Assembly (NCBI RefSeq): GCF_900141795.1
Contig: NZ_FSRE01000001.1
Coordinates: forward strand, 310,001 to 374,000
Length of the DNA: 64,000 nt
Source of the DNA: Sulfurivirga caldicuralii
Lineage (GTDB): Bacteria; Pseudomonadota; Gammaproteobacteria; Thiomicrospirales; Thiomicrospiraceae
Direction of reading: 5' to 3'
The notes under the pieces were generated by a model, which saw only the letters and a list, made by a program, of their open reading frames with translations, had not been told where the DNA came from and made no database searches. A program made the translations under genes and the position numbers. Positions 37,079-45,991 of the stretch are shown one piece after another (the stretch's first letter is position 1; each line of letters opens with the position of its first letter).

Positions 37079-38115
37079 TCAAATTCGGTCTTGACCTGGT
37101 TGCGGCCGCATTTCTTGGCCAGATAGAGTGCCTTGTCGGCGCGTTCGATAAAGGCCTCGATGGTGTCCTCTGGTCCCTTGAATTCCCCGATGCCGAATGA
37201 AGCGGTGATGGTGCCCAGCGGTTTCTGGTCGGTCTTGCGCTTGAGGTGCGCCTCCTGCAACTTTTCTCGCAACGCCTGGGCGCGAGCTCTGACGTCCTCC
37301 AGCGAGCTGTCCCACAGCACAATGGCGAACTCTTCGCCGCCATAGCGGAAAGCAGCTTCGTTCTCCCCTTGGGTTTTGAGAATCAGTTTGGAGAAAAAGC
37401 GCAACACACTGTCACCGGTCAGGTGGCCAAAGGTGTCGTTGAATTTCTTGAAGTGATCGATGTCGGTCATGATCAGGTGCAGGCGCTCGGGCCTGTCTTC
37501 ATAGTCAACCGTCAGCTGAGCGAGGGTTTCGTTGAAAGCGCGGCGGTTCTGCAGGCCGGTCAGCTCATCCTGCGTGCTCATGGCGCGCGCTTCGATCAGC
37601 TCCTTGCGCAGGCGCTGAATTTCCTGCGCGGAGGTGAGCAGGTTCTGCTCGAATTCAAGGCTGTCATGTTTAAGGGTTTGCGCGGTTTCCAGCACCGTCT
37701 GGGCAACGACCTTGAGTTCGTCCGGCTGCAGGTCTTCTTTGAGTTTGACGGTGCAGCTTTCCAGCTTCTGCGTCTGCTGATCGAGACGCTGCGCCAGCTG
37801 CTCGATCTTTTTGGCAATGGAGTTGATCAGGTGGCGAATGGCCCGATCCAGCTCGGCCATGGCGTCATCATTGTCCAGCAGATACTTGTTGAACAGTTCC
37901 TTGCCATAGCGGTCGCTGTAGCCAAAGCTGTCGGCGAGGATGGTCTCCATCTCTTCGCGTAATCTGGGTTCGTTGCCGCGAAAATAGGTGTACCAGACGG
38001 CAAAATTAAGCGGTGTGGGGTTGACGTGATGGGTCTTGAAGGCTTCCAGCACCTGTTCAAAAGCACGTTCGGCCTTGTCGTTGGGATCCTGTAGCAAGTC
38101 GTATTTGACGGTCAT
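37063..38115 (-). CDS. Diguanylate cyclase (GGDEF) with helical N terminus
   Basis: A 350-residue predicted soluble c-di-GMP synthase. Residues 1-175 are helical, with a coiled-coil stretch at about 95-175, and match no sensor domain I can name. The GGDEF domain starts at DELTGLQNRRAF, has DIDHFKKFNDTFGH and an active GGEEF at 259-263. The position five residues before it reads GENE rather than RxxD, so an I-site is probably absent, unlike the cyclase at 8035. Confidence 0.93.
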   Translation of the reverse strand: MTVKYDLLQDPNDKAERAFEQVLEAFKTHHVNPTPLNFAVWYTYFRGNEPRLREEMETILADSFGYSDRYGKELFNKYLLDNDDAMAELDRAIRHLINSIAKKIEQLAQRLDQQTQKLESCTVKLKEDLQPDELKVVAQTVLETAQTLKHDSLEFEQNLLTSAQEIQRLRKELIEARAMSTQDELTGLQNRRAFNETLAQLTVDYEDRPERLHLIMTDIDHFKKFNDTFGHLTGDSVLRFFSKLILKTQGENEAAFRYGGEEFAIVLWDSSLEDVRARAQALREKLQEAHLKRKTDQKPLGTITASFGIGEFKGPEDTIEAFIERADKALYLAKKCGRNQVKTEFDQGCG

Positions 38116-38191
38116 GTCGAGGGGTTCTCTCTCACGTGCATGGAAGTCAGCAACGATATACTATCACCAAACAAAACAGAGGCTAACCATT

Positions 38192-38455
38192 ATGGCGATT
38201 CCAGAGGCTGGAAAGGTTATTACCGAGGCATTGCGGCAACTGCCGCCCGGCTTGGGTGAACTGCCTGCAGAAATGAAGCAGGCACTGCGCATTGCGCTGC
38301 AGAAGGCATTAAGCGAGCTGGACCTGGTTACCCGTGAGGAGTTCGAGGCCCAGCAGCAGGTGCTCTACAAGACGCGCATGAAGCTGGAAGCACTGGAAAA
38401 GCGCGTCGCTGCGCTGGAAGGCGCTGTCGAACTTGGCGAAGACGTGCTCGACTGA
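38192..38455 (+). CDS. ubiK: Ubiquinone biosynthesis accessory factor UbiK
   Basis: An 87-residue protein of the UbiK/YqiC (BMFP) family: a short N-terminal amphipathic part and a C-terminal coiled coil (LEALEKRVAALEGAV) that forms trimers. UbiK assists late aerobic ubiquinone hydroxylation steps with UbiJ. The start at 38192 follows AGAGG and gives the typical short protein. comM begins 3 bases after the stop, a widespread gammaproteobacterial pair. Confidence 0.9.
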   Translation: MAIPEAGKVITEALRQLPPGLGELPAEMKQALRIALQKALSELDLVTREEFEAQQQVLYKTRMKLEALEKRVAALEGAVELGEDVLD

Positions 38456-38458
38456 TCC

Positions 38459-39961
38459 GTGTCGTTCGCGCAGATTCAGAGTTTTGCCCTCAGCGGGATC
38501 GAGGCGCTGCCGGTCACGGTGGAGGTGCACCTGGCCAACGGGTTGCCCGCATTCAATATCGTGGGCCTGCCGGAAGGCGCGGTGCGCGAAAGCCGCGAGC
38601 GGGTTCGCAGTGCGCTGCAGAATGCCGGCTTCGAGATGCCCGCCAGGCGCATCACCGTCAACCTGGCGCCGGCAAACCTGCCCAAGAGCGGCACCCGCTT
38701 CGATCTTCCCATCGCGCTGGGCATCCTGCAGGCCTCTGCACAACTTCCCGCAGCGCCGTTTGAAAAGACGGCCTGGATTGGTGAACTGGGTCTGAATGGC
38801 GAATTGCGCCCGGTGGACGGTGTCCTGCCCACCGCACTGTCCGCCAGCGAAGCCGTGCTGCAACTGGGGGTGCCGGCGGCCAATCTTGATGAGCTGGCGC
38901 TGCTGCCGGATGCAGCGGCGTTTGGTGCGCACCATCTGCTTGACATCGCAGCATGGGCGCGGGGGGAGGCGTCGTTGCTGAGCGTAGTGCCCGTTGCAGA
39001 CGTGCCGATGTCGTCCAATCAACTGGACTGGGCTGATGTGAAGGGACAGCTGCAGGCCAAGCGTGCGTTGGAAGTGGCGGCCAGCGGTGGGCACAATGCC
39101 ATGATGGTGGGGCCGCCCGGCTGCGGCAAAAGCATGCTGGCGGCGAGGCTGCCCACCATTCTGCCGCCCCTTTCGCTTGAGGAGGCGAAGCAGGTGGGGG
39201 CCATCTGGTCCGTGGCGGGCGCCCCGCGCACGCCCGGAGATTTCCTGGTGCGACCGTGGCAGATTGCGGAGCCTGGCATCTCCACCGCCGGTCTGATTGG
39301 CGGCGGAGTGCCGATCCGCCCCGGCGCCTTGTCGCGCGCGCACCATGGCGTACTGTTTCTCGATGAGGTGACCGAATTCCGTCGTGATGCGCTGGAAGCG
39401 CTGCGGGCACCGTTGGAAAGCGGCGAGGTCCATATCGCCCGTGCTCGCGAACAGGTGGCATTTCCGGCGCGTCCCCTGGTGACGGTGCTGGCGGCCAACC
39501 CTTCGCCCTCCGGCTACTTCCCCGGCGATGCACGCTGTCATGACACGCCGGACCAGATCAAGCGCTACTTTGCCAAGCTGTCGGGACCGCTACTGGATCG
39601 CATTGATATTCACATGACGCTGCAGCCGGTGGAGGCACAGGCGCTGCAGCAGACGCTGCCACAGGAAACATCGCTCCAGGTGCGCGAGCGCGTGGACGCC
39701 GCCTGGCAGCGTCAATTGCGCCGGCAGGGATGCCTCAATGGTCAGCTGCAGGGGCGCCAGCTGGAGGCAGTGGTGCAGCTGGACGAAGGGCAGCAGGCGC
39801 TGTTGCGCCGTGCCATTGAGGCGTTCAACCTGAGTGCGCGCAGCTACCACCGCATCCTGCGGCTGGCGCGCACGCTGGCTGACATGGCCGAGAGCGATCG
39901 GGTAGAAATCCCTCATCTGCAGGAAGCCATCGGCTTCCGCCGTGCATGGAGTTTCAGCTGA
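38459..39961 (+). CDS. comM: ComM/YifB family AAA+ ATPase
   Basis: A 500-residue Mg-chelatase-like AAA+ protein. The N-terminal LonC-like domain (1 to about 170) is followed by the ATPase core with Walker A GPPGCGKSM and Walker B VLFLDEVTEF, then the C-terminal Mg-chelatase domain. In naturally competent species ComM is a branch-migration helicase for integrating taken-up DNA. The start is GTG at 38459 (MSFAQIQSFALSGIEA), as in homologues. No other competence genes are in the window. Confidence 0.95.
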   Translation: MSFAQIQSFALSGIEALPVTVEVHLANGLPAFNIVGLPEGAVRESRERVRSALQNAGFEMPARRITVNLAPANLPKSGTRFDLPIALGILQASAQLPAAPFEKTAWIGELGLNGELRPVDGVLPTALSASEAVLQLGVPAANLDELALLPDAAAFGAHHLLDIAAWARGEASLLSVVPVADVPMSSNQLDWADVKGQLQAKRALEVAASGGHNAMMVGPPGCGKSMLAARLPTILPPLSLEEAKQVGAIWSVAGAPRTPGDFLVRPWQIAEPGISTAGLIGGGVPIRPGALSRAHHGVLFLDEVTEFRRDALEALRAPLESGEVHIARAREQVAFPARPLVTVLAANPSPSGYFPGDARCHDTPDQIKRYFAKLSGPLLDRIDIHMTLQPVEAQALQQTLPQETSLQVRERVDAAWQRQLRRQGCLNGQLQGRQLEAVVQLDEGQQALLRRAIEAFNLSARSYHRILRLARTLADMAESDRVEIPHLQEAIGFRRAWSFS

Positions 39962-40650
39962 TGGAATGGACGCAACTGGTCAGTGCGGCCCTGGTTGGCC
40001 TGTTGGGCGGCGTGCACTGTCTCGGCATGTGCGGCGGCGTGGTGGGCGCGCTGACATTCGGGCTGCCCACAACGGTGCAGCGTCAGTGGTGGCGCATGAT
40101 GAGCTATCAGCTGGCCTACAATCTGGGGCGCATTACCAGCTATGCGCTGGCCGGCGCGCTGCTCGGCTTTCTGGGCAGTCAGCTGGTCTCGCTTGCCGCC
40201 TTTCTGCCCATGCAGCAGGCACTGCAGGTGGTGGCCGGTGTGTTCATGGTGGCGCTGGGGCTTTATCTGGCTGGGATCTGGACAGGCGTGGTGGCCATTG
40301 AGCAACTTGGCGGTCGCCTGTGGGCGCGACTGCAGCCATGGGCGCAGAAGCTGACACCCGTGCGCAGTCTGCCGCAGGCGTATGTGTATGGACTGGTGTG
40401 GGGCTGGTTGCCGTGCGGGCTGGTCTATTCCATGCTGATCTGGGCATTGGCCGCCGGCAGTGCGCTACAGGGTGCGGCGCTCATGCTGGCCTTCGGGCTT
40501 GGCACGCTGCCTAATCTGATGCTGATGGGCGTGTTCGCATTTTTCTTTACCCGGCTTGCACGTAATGTGTGGGTGCGTCGTACCGCCGGCGGGCTGGTGA
40601 TGCTCTTTGGCTTCTATCAGCTTTATCTCGCCTGGCACGTGAGCGTTTAA
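39961..40650 (+). CDS. TauE/SafE-like (DsbD_2 domain) membrane protein
   Basis: A 229-residue inner-membrane protein with about six transmembrane segments. It has two related motifs, GVHCLGMCGGVVG near the N terminus and YGLVWGWLPCGLVYSML near residue 145. These Cys-containing GxHCxGMCGG/PCGLVY signatures belong to the DsbD_2/SafE-like family, often found near cytochrome oxidase assembly or copper genes. Its substrate is unknown. The start shares one base with the comM stop. Confidence 0.83.
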   Translation: MEWTQLVSAALVGLLGGVHCLGMCGGVVGALTFGLPTTVQRQWWRMMSYQLAYNLGRITSYALAGALLGFLGSQLVSLAAFLPMQQALQVVAGVFMVALGLYLAGIWTGVVAIEQLGGRLWARLQPWAQKLTPVRSLPQAYVYGLVWGWLPCGLVYSMLIWALAAGSALQGAALMLAFGLGTLPNLMLMGVFAFFFTRLARNVWVRRTAGGLVMLFGFYQLYLAWHVSV

Positions 40651-40955
40651 TCGCAGTGCCAGCTGCCCAGTGAGTGCACAAAAAGCCGCAGATTGCGCAC
40701 GCTGGGGTGTTTTTTGTCCCAGCCATTGGGGAGATTTAGCTGGGCGCTCTGGCCCCGGTCCCAGTGCAGCTCCAGTACCACGGCACACTGACGCGGATCG
40801 AACACCTCCACGGGTTTATTGCACAACCATACCTTGCCGGGCAGGTAGCGCAGCCACAGCTGGAGCGCGTCGCCGTCCCGGTCGCGCAGGGTGATGGTCC
40901 GGGCCTCCCCGATTGCCAGCAGACTGAAGACAGTGCCTGCCTTGTGGTTGTTCAT
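40647..40955 (-). CDS. Hypothetical protein
   Basis: A 102-residue protein without signal peptide or membrane segment and no family I recognise. It is predicted to be mostly beta strand (FSLLAIGEARTITLRDRDGD, WLRYLPGKVWLCNKPVEVF) with a C-terminal helix. The 3' end overlaps the preceding membrane-protein gene by 4 bases. It is divergent from rplM. Composition and codon use look like its neighbours, so it is probably real. Confidence 0.65.
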   Translation of the reverse strand: MNNHKAGTVFSLLAIGEARTITLRDRDGDALQLWLRYLPGKVWLCNKPVEVFDPRQCAVVLELHWDRGQSAQLNLPNGWDKKHPSVRNLRLFVHSLGSWHCD

Positions 40956-40996
40956 GCGCCTGAAAGACGATTAAGGCGATATTGAGCAAAATGCAT

Positions 40997-41025
40997 TTGC
41001 GCGGCGGGGGCAATCTCCTTATAAT
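40997..41025 (+). promoter_or_regulatory. Promoter of rplM-rpsI
   Basis: TTGCGC, a 17-base spacer and TATAAT, followed by TGTGCGCC. This leaves a leader of about 85 bases before rplM, where L13-type autoregulation could act. Confidence 0.65.
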
Positions 41026-41119
41026 TGTGCGCCTTACAAATCCTTTCCCCGACATCCCGTTAACGTCAGGTGCCGTTAAGGCTTTGATTGGATTTGAAAA
41101 ACAGTTTCAGGACGTGAAC

Positions 41120-41554
41120 ATGAAAACATTTGTAGCAAAACCTGCGGAAGTGAAGCGCGACTGGTATATCGTCGACGCTGAGGGGAAAACGCTGGGTCGT
41201 CTGGCCGCTGAACTGGCTGCACGCCTGCGTGGCAAGCACAAGCCTGAATACACCCCGAACGTGGATACCGGTGATTACATCGTTGTCATCAATGCGGAAA
41301 AGGTTGCTGTAACCGGCAACAAGCGCAAGGACAAAAAGTATCACCGTCATACCGGTTATGTGGGCAACCTGAAGACTTTCACTTTCGAAGAGATGATTCA
41401 GCGTTCTCCGGAACGTGTGATTCAGTTGGCCGTGAAAGGCATGCTGCCTCGTGGTCCGCTGGGGCGCGCCATGCTGAAAAAACTGAAAGTTTACGCTGGC
41501 AGCGAACACCCCCATGCGGCTCAACAGCCCCAACCCCTGGAAATCAAGGCATAA
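41120..41554 (+). CDS. rplM: 50S ribosomal protein L13
   Basis: A 144-residue protein of the large subunit. [27 protein letters not shown] and [17 protein letters not shown] are standard. The start at 41120 ([15 protein letters not shown]) follows AGGA. It precedes rpsI by 13 bases in the conserved two-gene operon. Confidence 0.99.
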   Translation: MKTFVAKPAEVKRDWYIVDAEGKTLGRLAAELAARLRGKHKPEYTPNVDTGDYIVVINAEKVAVTGNKRKDKKYHRHTGYVGNLKTFTFEEMIQRSPERVIQLAVKGMLPRGPLGRAMLKKLKVYAGSEHPHAAQQPQPLEIKA

Positions 41555-41567
41555 GAGGTAGCGGATT

Positions 41568-41960
41568 ATGGCAACTGAACAATACTACGGAACCGGCCGT
41601 CGCAAAAGCTCAGTGGCGCGCGTATTTCTGCGTCCTGGCACCGGCAAGATGACCGTAAACGGTCGTGATATCAAGGAATTCTTCGCCCGTGAAACCGACC
41701 TGATGGTGATCAATCAGCCGTTGGAAGCCACTCAGTCCGAAGGCAAGTTTGACGCTTATATCACCGTCAAGGGCGGCGGTACCACCGGTCAGGCCGGTGC
41801 GATCCGTCTCGGTATCGCCCGTGCGCTGGTGGAATACAGCGAAGAAAACCGTCCTGTGCTGCGTGCCCGCGGTCTACTGACCCGTGACGCCCGAGAGGTG
41901 GAACGCAAGAAGGTTGGCCTGCGCAAGGCACGTCGTCGTCCGCAGTTCTCCAAGCGTTAA
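41568..41960 (+). CDS. rpsI: 30S ribosomal protein S9
   Basis: A 130-residue small-subunit protein. The N-terminal [19 protein letters not shown] and the basic C-terminal tail [11 protein letters not shown], which reaches the P-site tRNA, are intact. A strong terminator lies 26 bases after the stop. Confidence 0.99.
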   Translation: MATEQYYGTGRRKSSVARVFLRPGTGKMTVNGRDIKEFFARETDLMVINQPLEATQSEGKFDAYITVKGGGTTGQAGAIRLGIARALVEYSEENRPVLRARGLLTRDAREVERKKVGLRKARRRPQFSKR

Positions 41961-41986
41961 TCGTTTACGAACCACGGATCCGACGC

Positions 41987-42013
41987 AAGCCCGGCTTTAT
42001 GCCGGGCTTTTTT
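41987..42013 (+). terminator. Intrinsic terminator of rplM-rpsI
   Basis: Stem AAGCCCGGC/GCCGGGCTT with loop TTTAT and a following T run. Confidence 0.93.
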
Positions 42014-42067
42014 GTGTGTGGCGAAAAAGCGTATTGAGCTGGTGTAGAGGGGGCGATAGGCTCATTC

Positions 42068-42289
42068 ATGGCGGGTGCTTCTACCGACGTGTGGCATGCA
42101 GCCTTGAGCGGCCAGGCCGCATTGATCTGGGCTGCCTTCTGGCTGGGCATCGGCTTTGGGTTCAATCGTCTGTGGGCGCTGCAGCAGTGGCCGTCTCATC
42201 ACATTTGGACGGTGGTGGCCGTGGGGTTGCTGCTGCTTATGCTGCTGGGGTGGTGGCGTCGCGACGCAGTTCAGCGTCGACAAGATTGA
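42068..42289 (+). CDS. Small two-helix membrane protein, uncertain
   Basis: A 73-residue frame with two strong hydrophobic segments (about 17-38 and 45-62) and a basic tail WWRRDAVQRRQD, a pattern expected of a real small inner-membrane protein. Against it, there is no good ribosome binding site and its last 53 bases overlap the end of the convergent glycosyltransferase. I recognise no family. Without it, the 276 bases between rpsI and the glycosyltransferase hold only the terminator. Confidence 0.42.
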   Translation: MAGASTDVWHAALSGQAALIWAAFWLGIGFGFNRLWALQQWPSHHIWTVVAVGLLLLMLLGWWRRDAVQRRQD

Positions 42290-43475
42290 AGACCTGCTCC
42301 ACGTTGATGGCGCGCATGCACACGGGGTCGGTGCAGGGCGTCTTGCGATGGTTGGCGGCGGAGACGCAGGGGGAACACGCCAGCCCCGCCCAGATAGGTG
42401 TGCTGTTGCCCAGCGAGCCATACAGAGCCGGGGTTTCCGGGCCGAACAGCACGAAGGTTTTCAGTGGTGTGATGGCAGAGAAATGGCCGGGGCCGGAGTC
42501 GTTGGTCACCATCAGGGTGCTGACGCTGTATAGCAGGGGCAGCTGGGTGAACTTGCAGCCGCCGGCGAAGTTGATGCAGCGTTCGTGGCCGACCGCCTTG
42601 CGCAACGCCTCGGCTTCATCCCGCTCTGCCGGTGCCCCGGTGATCAGCACCAGTGCATCGTCATGTTCCGCTAGAATCCGCCTGATCAGCTCGCGATAGT
42701 TTTCCGCTGGCCAGCGTCGCTGCGGCAGTAGCTCGGAAGCATTGGGGTTGATAAGCACGAGCCGGTGCGCGTTGGGATCGTATTGGGGGGCATGCTTCTG
42801 GATCAGGGCATGCATCTGCGCCTTTTCTTCCTCGCTGTAGTGCACCTGCTCGAGGCGGATGGCTTCGTCGGGGATAATGGCTTTGGTGTAGGGGACCTGT
42901 GGCGTCTTGGCCTCAAGCGCATACACCAGCGCCATGAAGTTCTTGCTGATGTGCATGTGCGGGTTGTAGAGCACCCTGTGGGTGAGCAGGTCACCGCGCC
43001 ACAGCCCTTCGCCGTGAAAGTTGTGGAAGCCGACGCGGTTACGGGCCAGGCTCCAGCCGGTGAGCAGGGCCGAGGCACGGGAAAACAGCTCCAGATCCAC
43101 CGTGGTGTCGATCCGTTTCTGTCGGCACCAGCGCATGAAACGCAGGGCATCCCATATCAGGGTGAACAGGCTGTCTTCCCGCAGGGTGAAGATGTTCTCC
43201 TGCGGGATGGTGTTGAGCAGATCCAGACTGGGCTTGTTCTTGGCAAAGATGACGAAATGCAGCTCGGCGTCGAAGGCGTCTCGTGCGTGGCGCATGGCAG
43301 GATCGGCCAGAATGGTGCTGCCCATTTCCGACAGCTCTACAAACAGGATGCGTTTGGGTGTCGGGCGCGCCTTCTTGCCGCGCAGGCGATCGATCAGTTT
43401 GATCAGCGGCGTGCTGAGTGCCGTAAGCGGAATGCCGAGGTGGTGATCCACCTTGCGCATCAGATCCACATTCAT
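42237..43475 (-). CDS. Glycosyltransferase family 9 (heptosyltransferase-like)
   Basis: A 412-residue GT-B protein with the ADP-heptose transferase pattern: LVLINPNASELLPQRRWPAENY in the middle, then VTNDSGPGHFSAI and VLFGPETPALYG in the C-terminal nucleotide-binding half. Family members add heptoses to LPS core. The start at 43475 (MNVDLMRKVDHHLGIPL) follows GGGATAG; the longer frame to 43577 overlaps the next gene. It is grouped with a flippase-like gene, suggesting surface-glycan assembly. Exact donor and acceptor are unknown. Confidence 0.88.
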   Translation of the reverse strand: MNVDLMRKVDHHLGIPLTALSTPLIKLIDRLRGKKARPTPKRILFVELSEMGSTILADPAMRHARDAFDAELHFVIFAKNKPSLDLLNTIPQENIFTLREDSLFTLIWDALRFMRWCRQKRIDTTVDLELFSRASALLTGWSLARNRVGFHNFHGEGLWRGDLLTHRVLYNPHMHISKNFMALVYALEAKTPQVPYTKAIIPDEAIRLEQVHYSEEEKAQMHALIQKHAPQYDPNAHRLVLINPNASELLPQRRWPAENYRELIRRILAEHDDALVLITGAPAERDEAEALRKAVGHERCINFAGGCKFTQLPLLYSVSTLMVTNDSGPGHFSAITPLKTFVLFGPETPALYGSLGNSTPIWAGLACSPCVSAANHRKTPCTDPVCMRAINVEQVFNLVDAELRRDATTPAA

Positions 43476-43503
43476 TGAACGTCTATCCCTGTGAAAGCCG
43501 ATC

Positions 43504-44415
43504 CTAGAGCCAGCGGTGTCTGGACTGCAGATAGAACACCACGCCCGGCAGGGCGGCGAAAACCAGAATAATACCATACAGCAGCGACATGGCCAGTACC
43601 TTGGGCTCCGGCGTGCCGATCAGCATGAACAGGCCGATGAGCGTACTTTCGCGCACCCCCCAGCCGGCGAAGGTGATCGGCAGAATGGTCAGGAGGATGG
43701 CGATGGGTGTCAGCGCCAAATAGATGCCGATGGGCTCGTTGATGCCCACGGCGTGGCCGATGCCGAACAGGACCAGCATGCCGAGCAGATGGGTCAGCAG
43801 GGAGAGTCCCAGCTGGACAAGCAGGTCGCGCGGCTGGTGGTACACCCGCCAGAAGCGCTCGGACAGCTCGGCGAACAGGCGAGTAAAGCGCCAGCGGTAC
43901 AGCGGGCTGTAGCGATGCAGCCACAGCAGCAGGACAAAACCGACGAGGGTCCCGAGAATAACCGCCAGAATGGTGTAGAGAATGATGGTCGGATACAGGT
44001 CATGGGGTGCCCACAGGATGGCGAACAGATTGAGCAGCAGCAGGCCAACCAGTCCGACGATGCGGTCAATAAAAATGGCGTAAAAGGCTTCCTTCAGTGG
44101 GGCACCGTGGGCGTGCACCTCGGCGACGCGGTAGGCGTCCCCGCCGATGCTGGTGGGCAGCAGCTGATTGAACAGGGTGCCCTTGAAGTAGCTGCGCAGA
44201 TAGAAACCTAAATCGTGTTCAAAGCCCAGCTTGCGCATGATCAGCGTCCAGCGCCAGGCTGCCACCGTCTGGCTAAGCAGCTGCACGCCCAGTGCCGCGG
44301 CGAGCAGAAGCGGATTGGCCTGCTTCATGGTCTTGAGGGCAGCGCCCATGTCCACCTCGTGAAACAGAAACGCGAGGATGAGCAGGGAGAGGAGGATTTT
44401 GACAAGGTTCTTCAA
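43504..44415 (-). CDS. Flippase-like membrane protein (LPG synthase TM domain, UPF0104)
   Basis: A 303-residue inner-membrane protein with about eight transmembrane helices. It matches the AglD/MprF transmembrane family: TVAAWRWTLIMRKLGF, LPTSIGGDAYRVAEV and PITFAGWGVRESTLIGLF are the usual motifs. No aminoacyl-transferase domain is attached, so it is not a full MprF. It overlaps epmB by 4 bases and is followed by the GT9 gene. Lipid or glycolipid translocation is the likely but unproven role. Confidence 0.88.
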   Translation of the reverse strand: MKNLVKILLSLLILAFLFHEVDMGAALKTMKQANPLLLAAALGVQLLSQTVAAWRWTLIMRKLGFEHDLGFYLRSYFKGTLFNQLLPTSIGGDAYRVAEVHAHGAPLKEAFYAIFIDRIVGLVGLLLLNLFAILWAPHDLYPTIILYTILAVILGTLVGFVLLLWLHRYSPLYRWRFTRLFAELSERFWRVYHQPRDLLVQLGLSLLTHLLGMLVLFGIGHAVGINEPIGIYLALTPIAILLTILPITFAGWGVRESTLIGLFMLIGTPEPKVLAMSLLYGIILVFAALPGVVFYLQSRHRWL

Positions 44416-45362
44416 GGGGCCTCCACGGGCGTTTTACTGGCTTCGCCGGGGATTTCGCGCACCAGGCGCGGCACCAGATAGCCCGGCAGACGACGGCGCA
44501 GATAGTCTATCAGACCCCGTGCCGTGGCATCATCCACGGCGAAGTGGGCAGCGCCGGCAACCGGATCCAGCTGATGCAGGTAGTAGGGCAGCACGCCCTG
44601 CTGAAACAGTGCATGGCTGAGCTGTTCCAGCGTGGTGCCCGTGTCATTGACGCCCCTGAGGAGCACGCTCTGGTTCAACAAGGTCACGCCCGTTTTGCGC
44701 AGGGTCTGAAATACGGCTGCGGTCTGTTCGGAAAGTTCCTGCGGGTGGTTGCAGTGACTCACCAGCACGAGTTTGAGGCGGCTGCGGCGTGCCCACGTGA
44801 GCCAGTCGTGCTTTGGCATGCGGCTGGGGGCGGCAATCGGCGTGCGAGTGTGAATGCGCAGCGTGTGCACGTGGGGCAGCGCTTCCAGGGCCTGGCAGGT
44901 TTCCAGCAGTGCGGCTTCGGAAAGGGTGAGCGGATCGCCACCGCTGAGGATCACTTCGTGAATGTCCGCATGCGTGCGCAGGTAGTCCAGCGTCTGCTGC
45001 CAGGCAGCCTGGCCGATATTTTCCTCATAGGGAAAGTGGCGACGAAAGCAGAAGCGGCAATGCAGGTCGCACCGCGGTGTACGCATCACCAGCGCGCGGC
45101 CGTGGTACTTGTGCAGGACGCCCGGCGCGGGTCGGGCGGCGAGATCGCCAACCGGGTCGGCAGTAAAACCCTCAACGGGTTGGCGTTCGATCTTCAGCGG
45201 CAGCACCTGGCGCAGAATCGGGTCTTTGGGATTGCCGGGCTGGATGCGCGCGGCGAGATTGCTGTGCAGGCGGAAGGGGAACGGATTGTCCGCATCCACG
45301 CCGAGGGCATCGGCATCCAGCGCAAGGCGTTCAAGCAGGTCGTGCAGCGCAATCTGAGCCAC
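44412..45362 (-). CDS. epmB: EF-P beta-lysylation protein EpmB (lysine 2,3-aminomutase)
   Basis: Radical SAM/PLP enzyme of 316 residues that turns (S)-alpha-lysine into (R)-beta-lysine for EF-P modification. The CxxxCxxC cluster is Cys98, Cys102 and Cys105 (RCDLHCRFCFRRH), and EVILSGGDPLTLS is the next conserved block. The short length fits EpmB, not catabolic KamA. The start is GTG at 45362, about 10 bases after GGGGA. It is divergent from efp, with epmA beyond, so the whole pathway is clustered. Confidence 0.95.
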   Translation of the reverse strand: MAQIALHDLLERLALDADALGVDADNPFPFRLHSNLAARIQPGNPKDPILRQVLPLKIERQPVEGFTADPVGDLAARPAPGVLHKYHGRALVMRTPRCDLHCRFCFRRHFPYEENIGQAAWQQTLDYLRTHADIHEVILSGGDPLTLSEAALLETCQALEALPHVHTLRIHTRTPIAAPSRMPKHDWLTWARRSRLKLVLVSHCNHPQELSEQTAAVFQTLRKTGVTLLNQSVLLRGVNDTGTTLEQLSHALFQQGVLPYYLHQLDPVAGAAHFAVDDATARGLIDYLRRRLPGYLVPRLVREIPGEASKTPVEAP

Positions 45363-45385
45363 TGGCGCAATCCCCGGGGTGCGAT

Positions 45386-45391
45386 TAAAAT
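45386..45391 (+). promoter_or_regulatory. Candidate -10 box for efp
   Basis: TAAAAT followed by AGGCGC, 33 bases before the efp start in the 62-base epmB-efp gap. Confidence 0.4.
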
Positions 45392-45424
45392 AGGCGCTTA
45401 TTTTACTTGAGCATCGAGGTCAGT

Positions 45425-45991
45425 ATGGCAAGCTACAGCACCAGCGAATTCAAGAACGGCCTGAAGTTTCTTCTCGACGGTCAGCCGTGCGTGATCGTTA
45501 GCAATGAAATCGTTCAGCCCGGCAAGGGCCAGGCGTTCAACCGTGTGAAATACCGCAACCTGATCACCGGCCGCGTACTGGAAAAAACCTTCAAGTCCGG
45601 CGAAAAGGTGGAAGCCGCCGACGTTATGGATACTGAACTGCAGTACCTGTACAACGACGGCGAATACTGGCACTTCATGGATCCGGAAAGCTTCGAGCAG
45701 TATCAGGCCGGTGAAGCCGCTGTGGGCGACAACGCCAAGTGGCTGGTGGAGCAGGACATGTGCAGCGTCACCCTGTGGAATGGCGAGCCCATTGCCGTGA
45801 CCCCGCCCAAGCAGGTGACGCTGGAAGTCACCGATACCGATCCCGGCCTCAAGGGCGACACCGCCGGCACCGGCGGCAAGCCGGCTACGCTTTCCACCGG
45901 TGCGGTGGTGCAGGTGCCGCTGTTCGTGCAGATTGGCGACAAGGTGATCGTCAACACCCAGACCGGCGAGTATGTCTCCCGCGCCAAGTGA
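45425..45991 (+). CDS. efp: Elongation factor P
   Basis: A 188-residue tRNA-shaped factor that rescues ribosomes stalled on polyproline. Lys34 sits in VQPGKGQAF, the site lysylated by EpmA, and the EpmAB genes flank it. The three-domain length is normal, and the C-terminal [13 protein letters not shown] is standard. Met at 45425 matches homologues; a GTG/ATG frame 6 codons longer is unlikely. epmA starts inside its 3' end (20-base overlap). Confidence 0.98.
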   Translation: MASYSTSEFKNGLKFLLDGQPCVIVSNEIVQPGKGQAFNRVKYRNLITGRVLEKTFKSGEKVEAADVMDTELQYLYNDGEYWHFMDPESFEQYQAGEAAVGDNAKWLVEQDMCSVTLWNGEPIAVTPPKQVTLEVTDTDPGLKGDTAGTGGKPATLSTGAVVQVPLFVQIGDKVIVNTQTGEYVSRAK

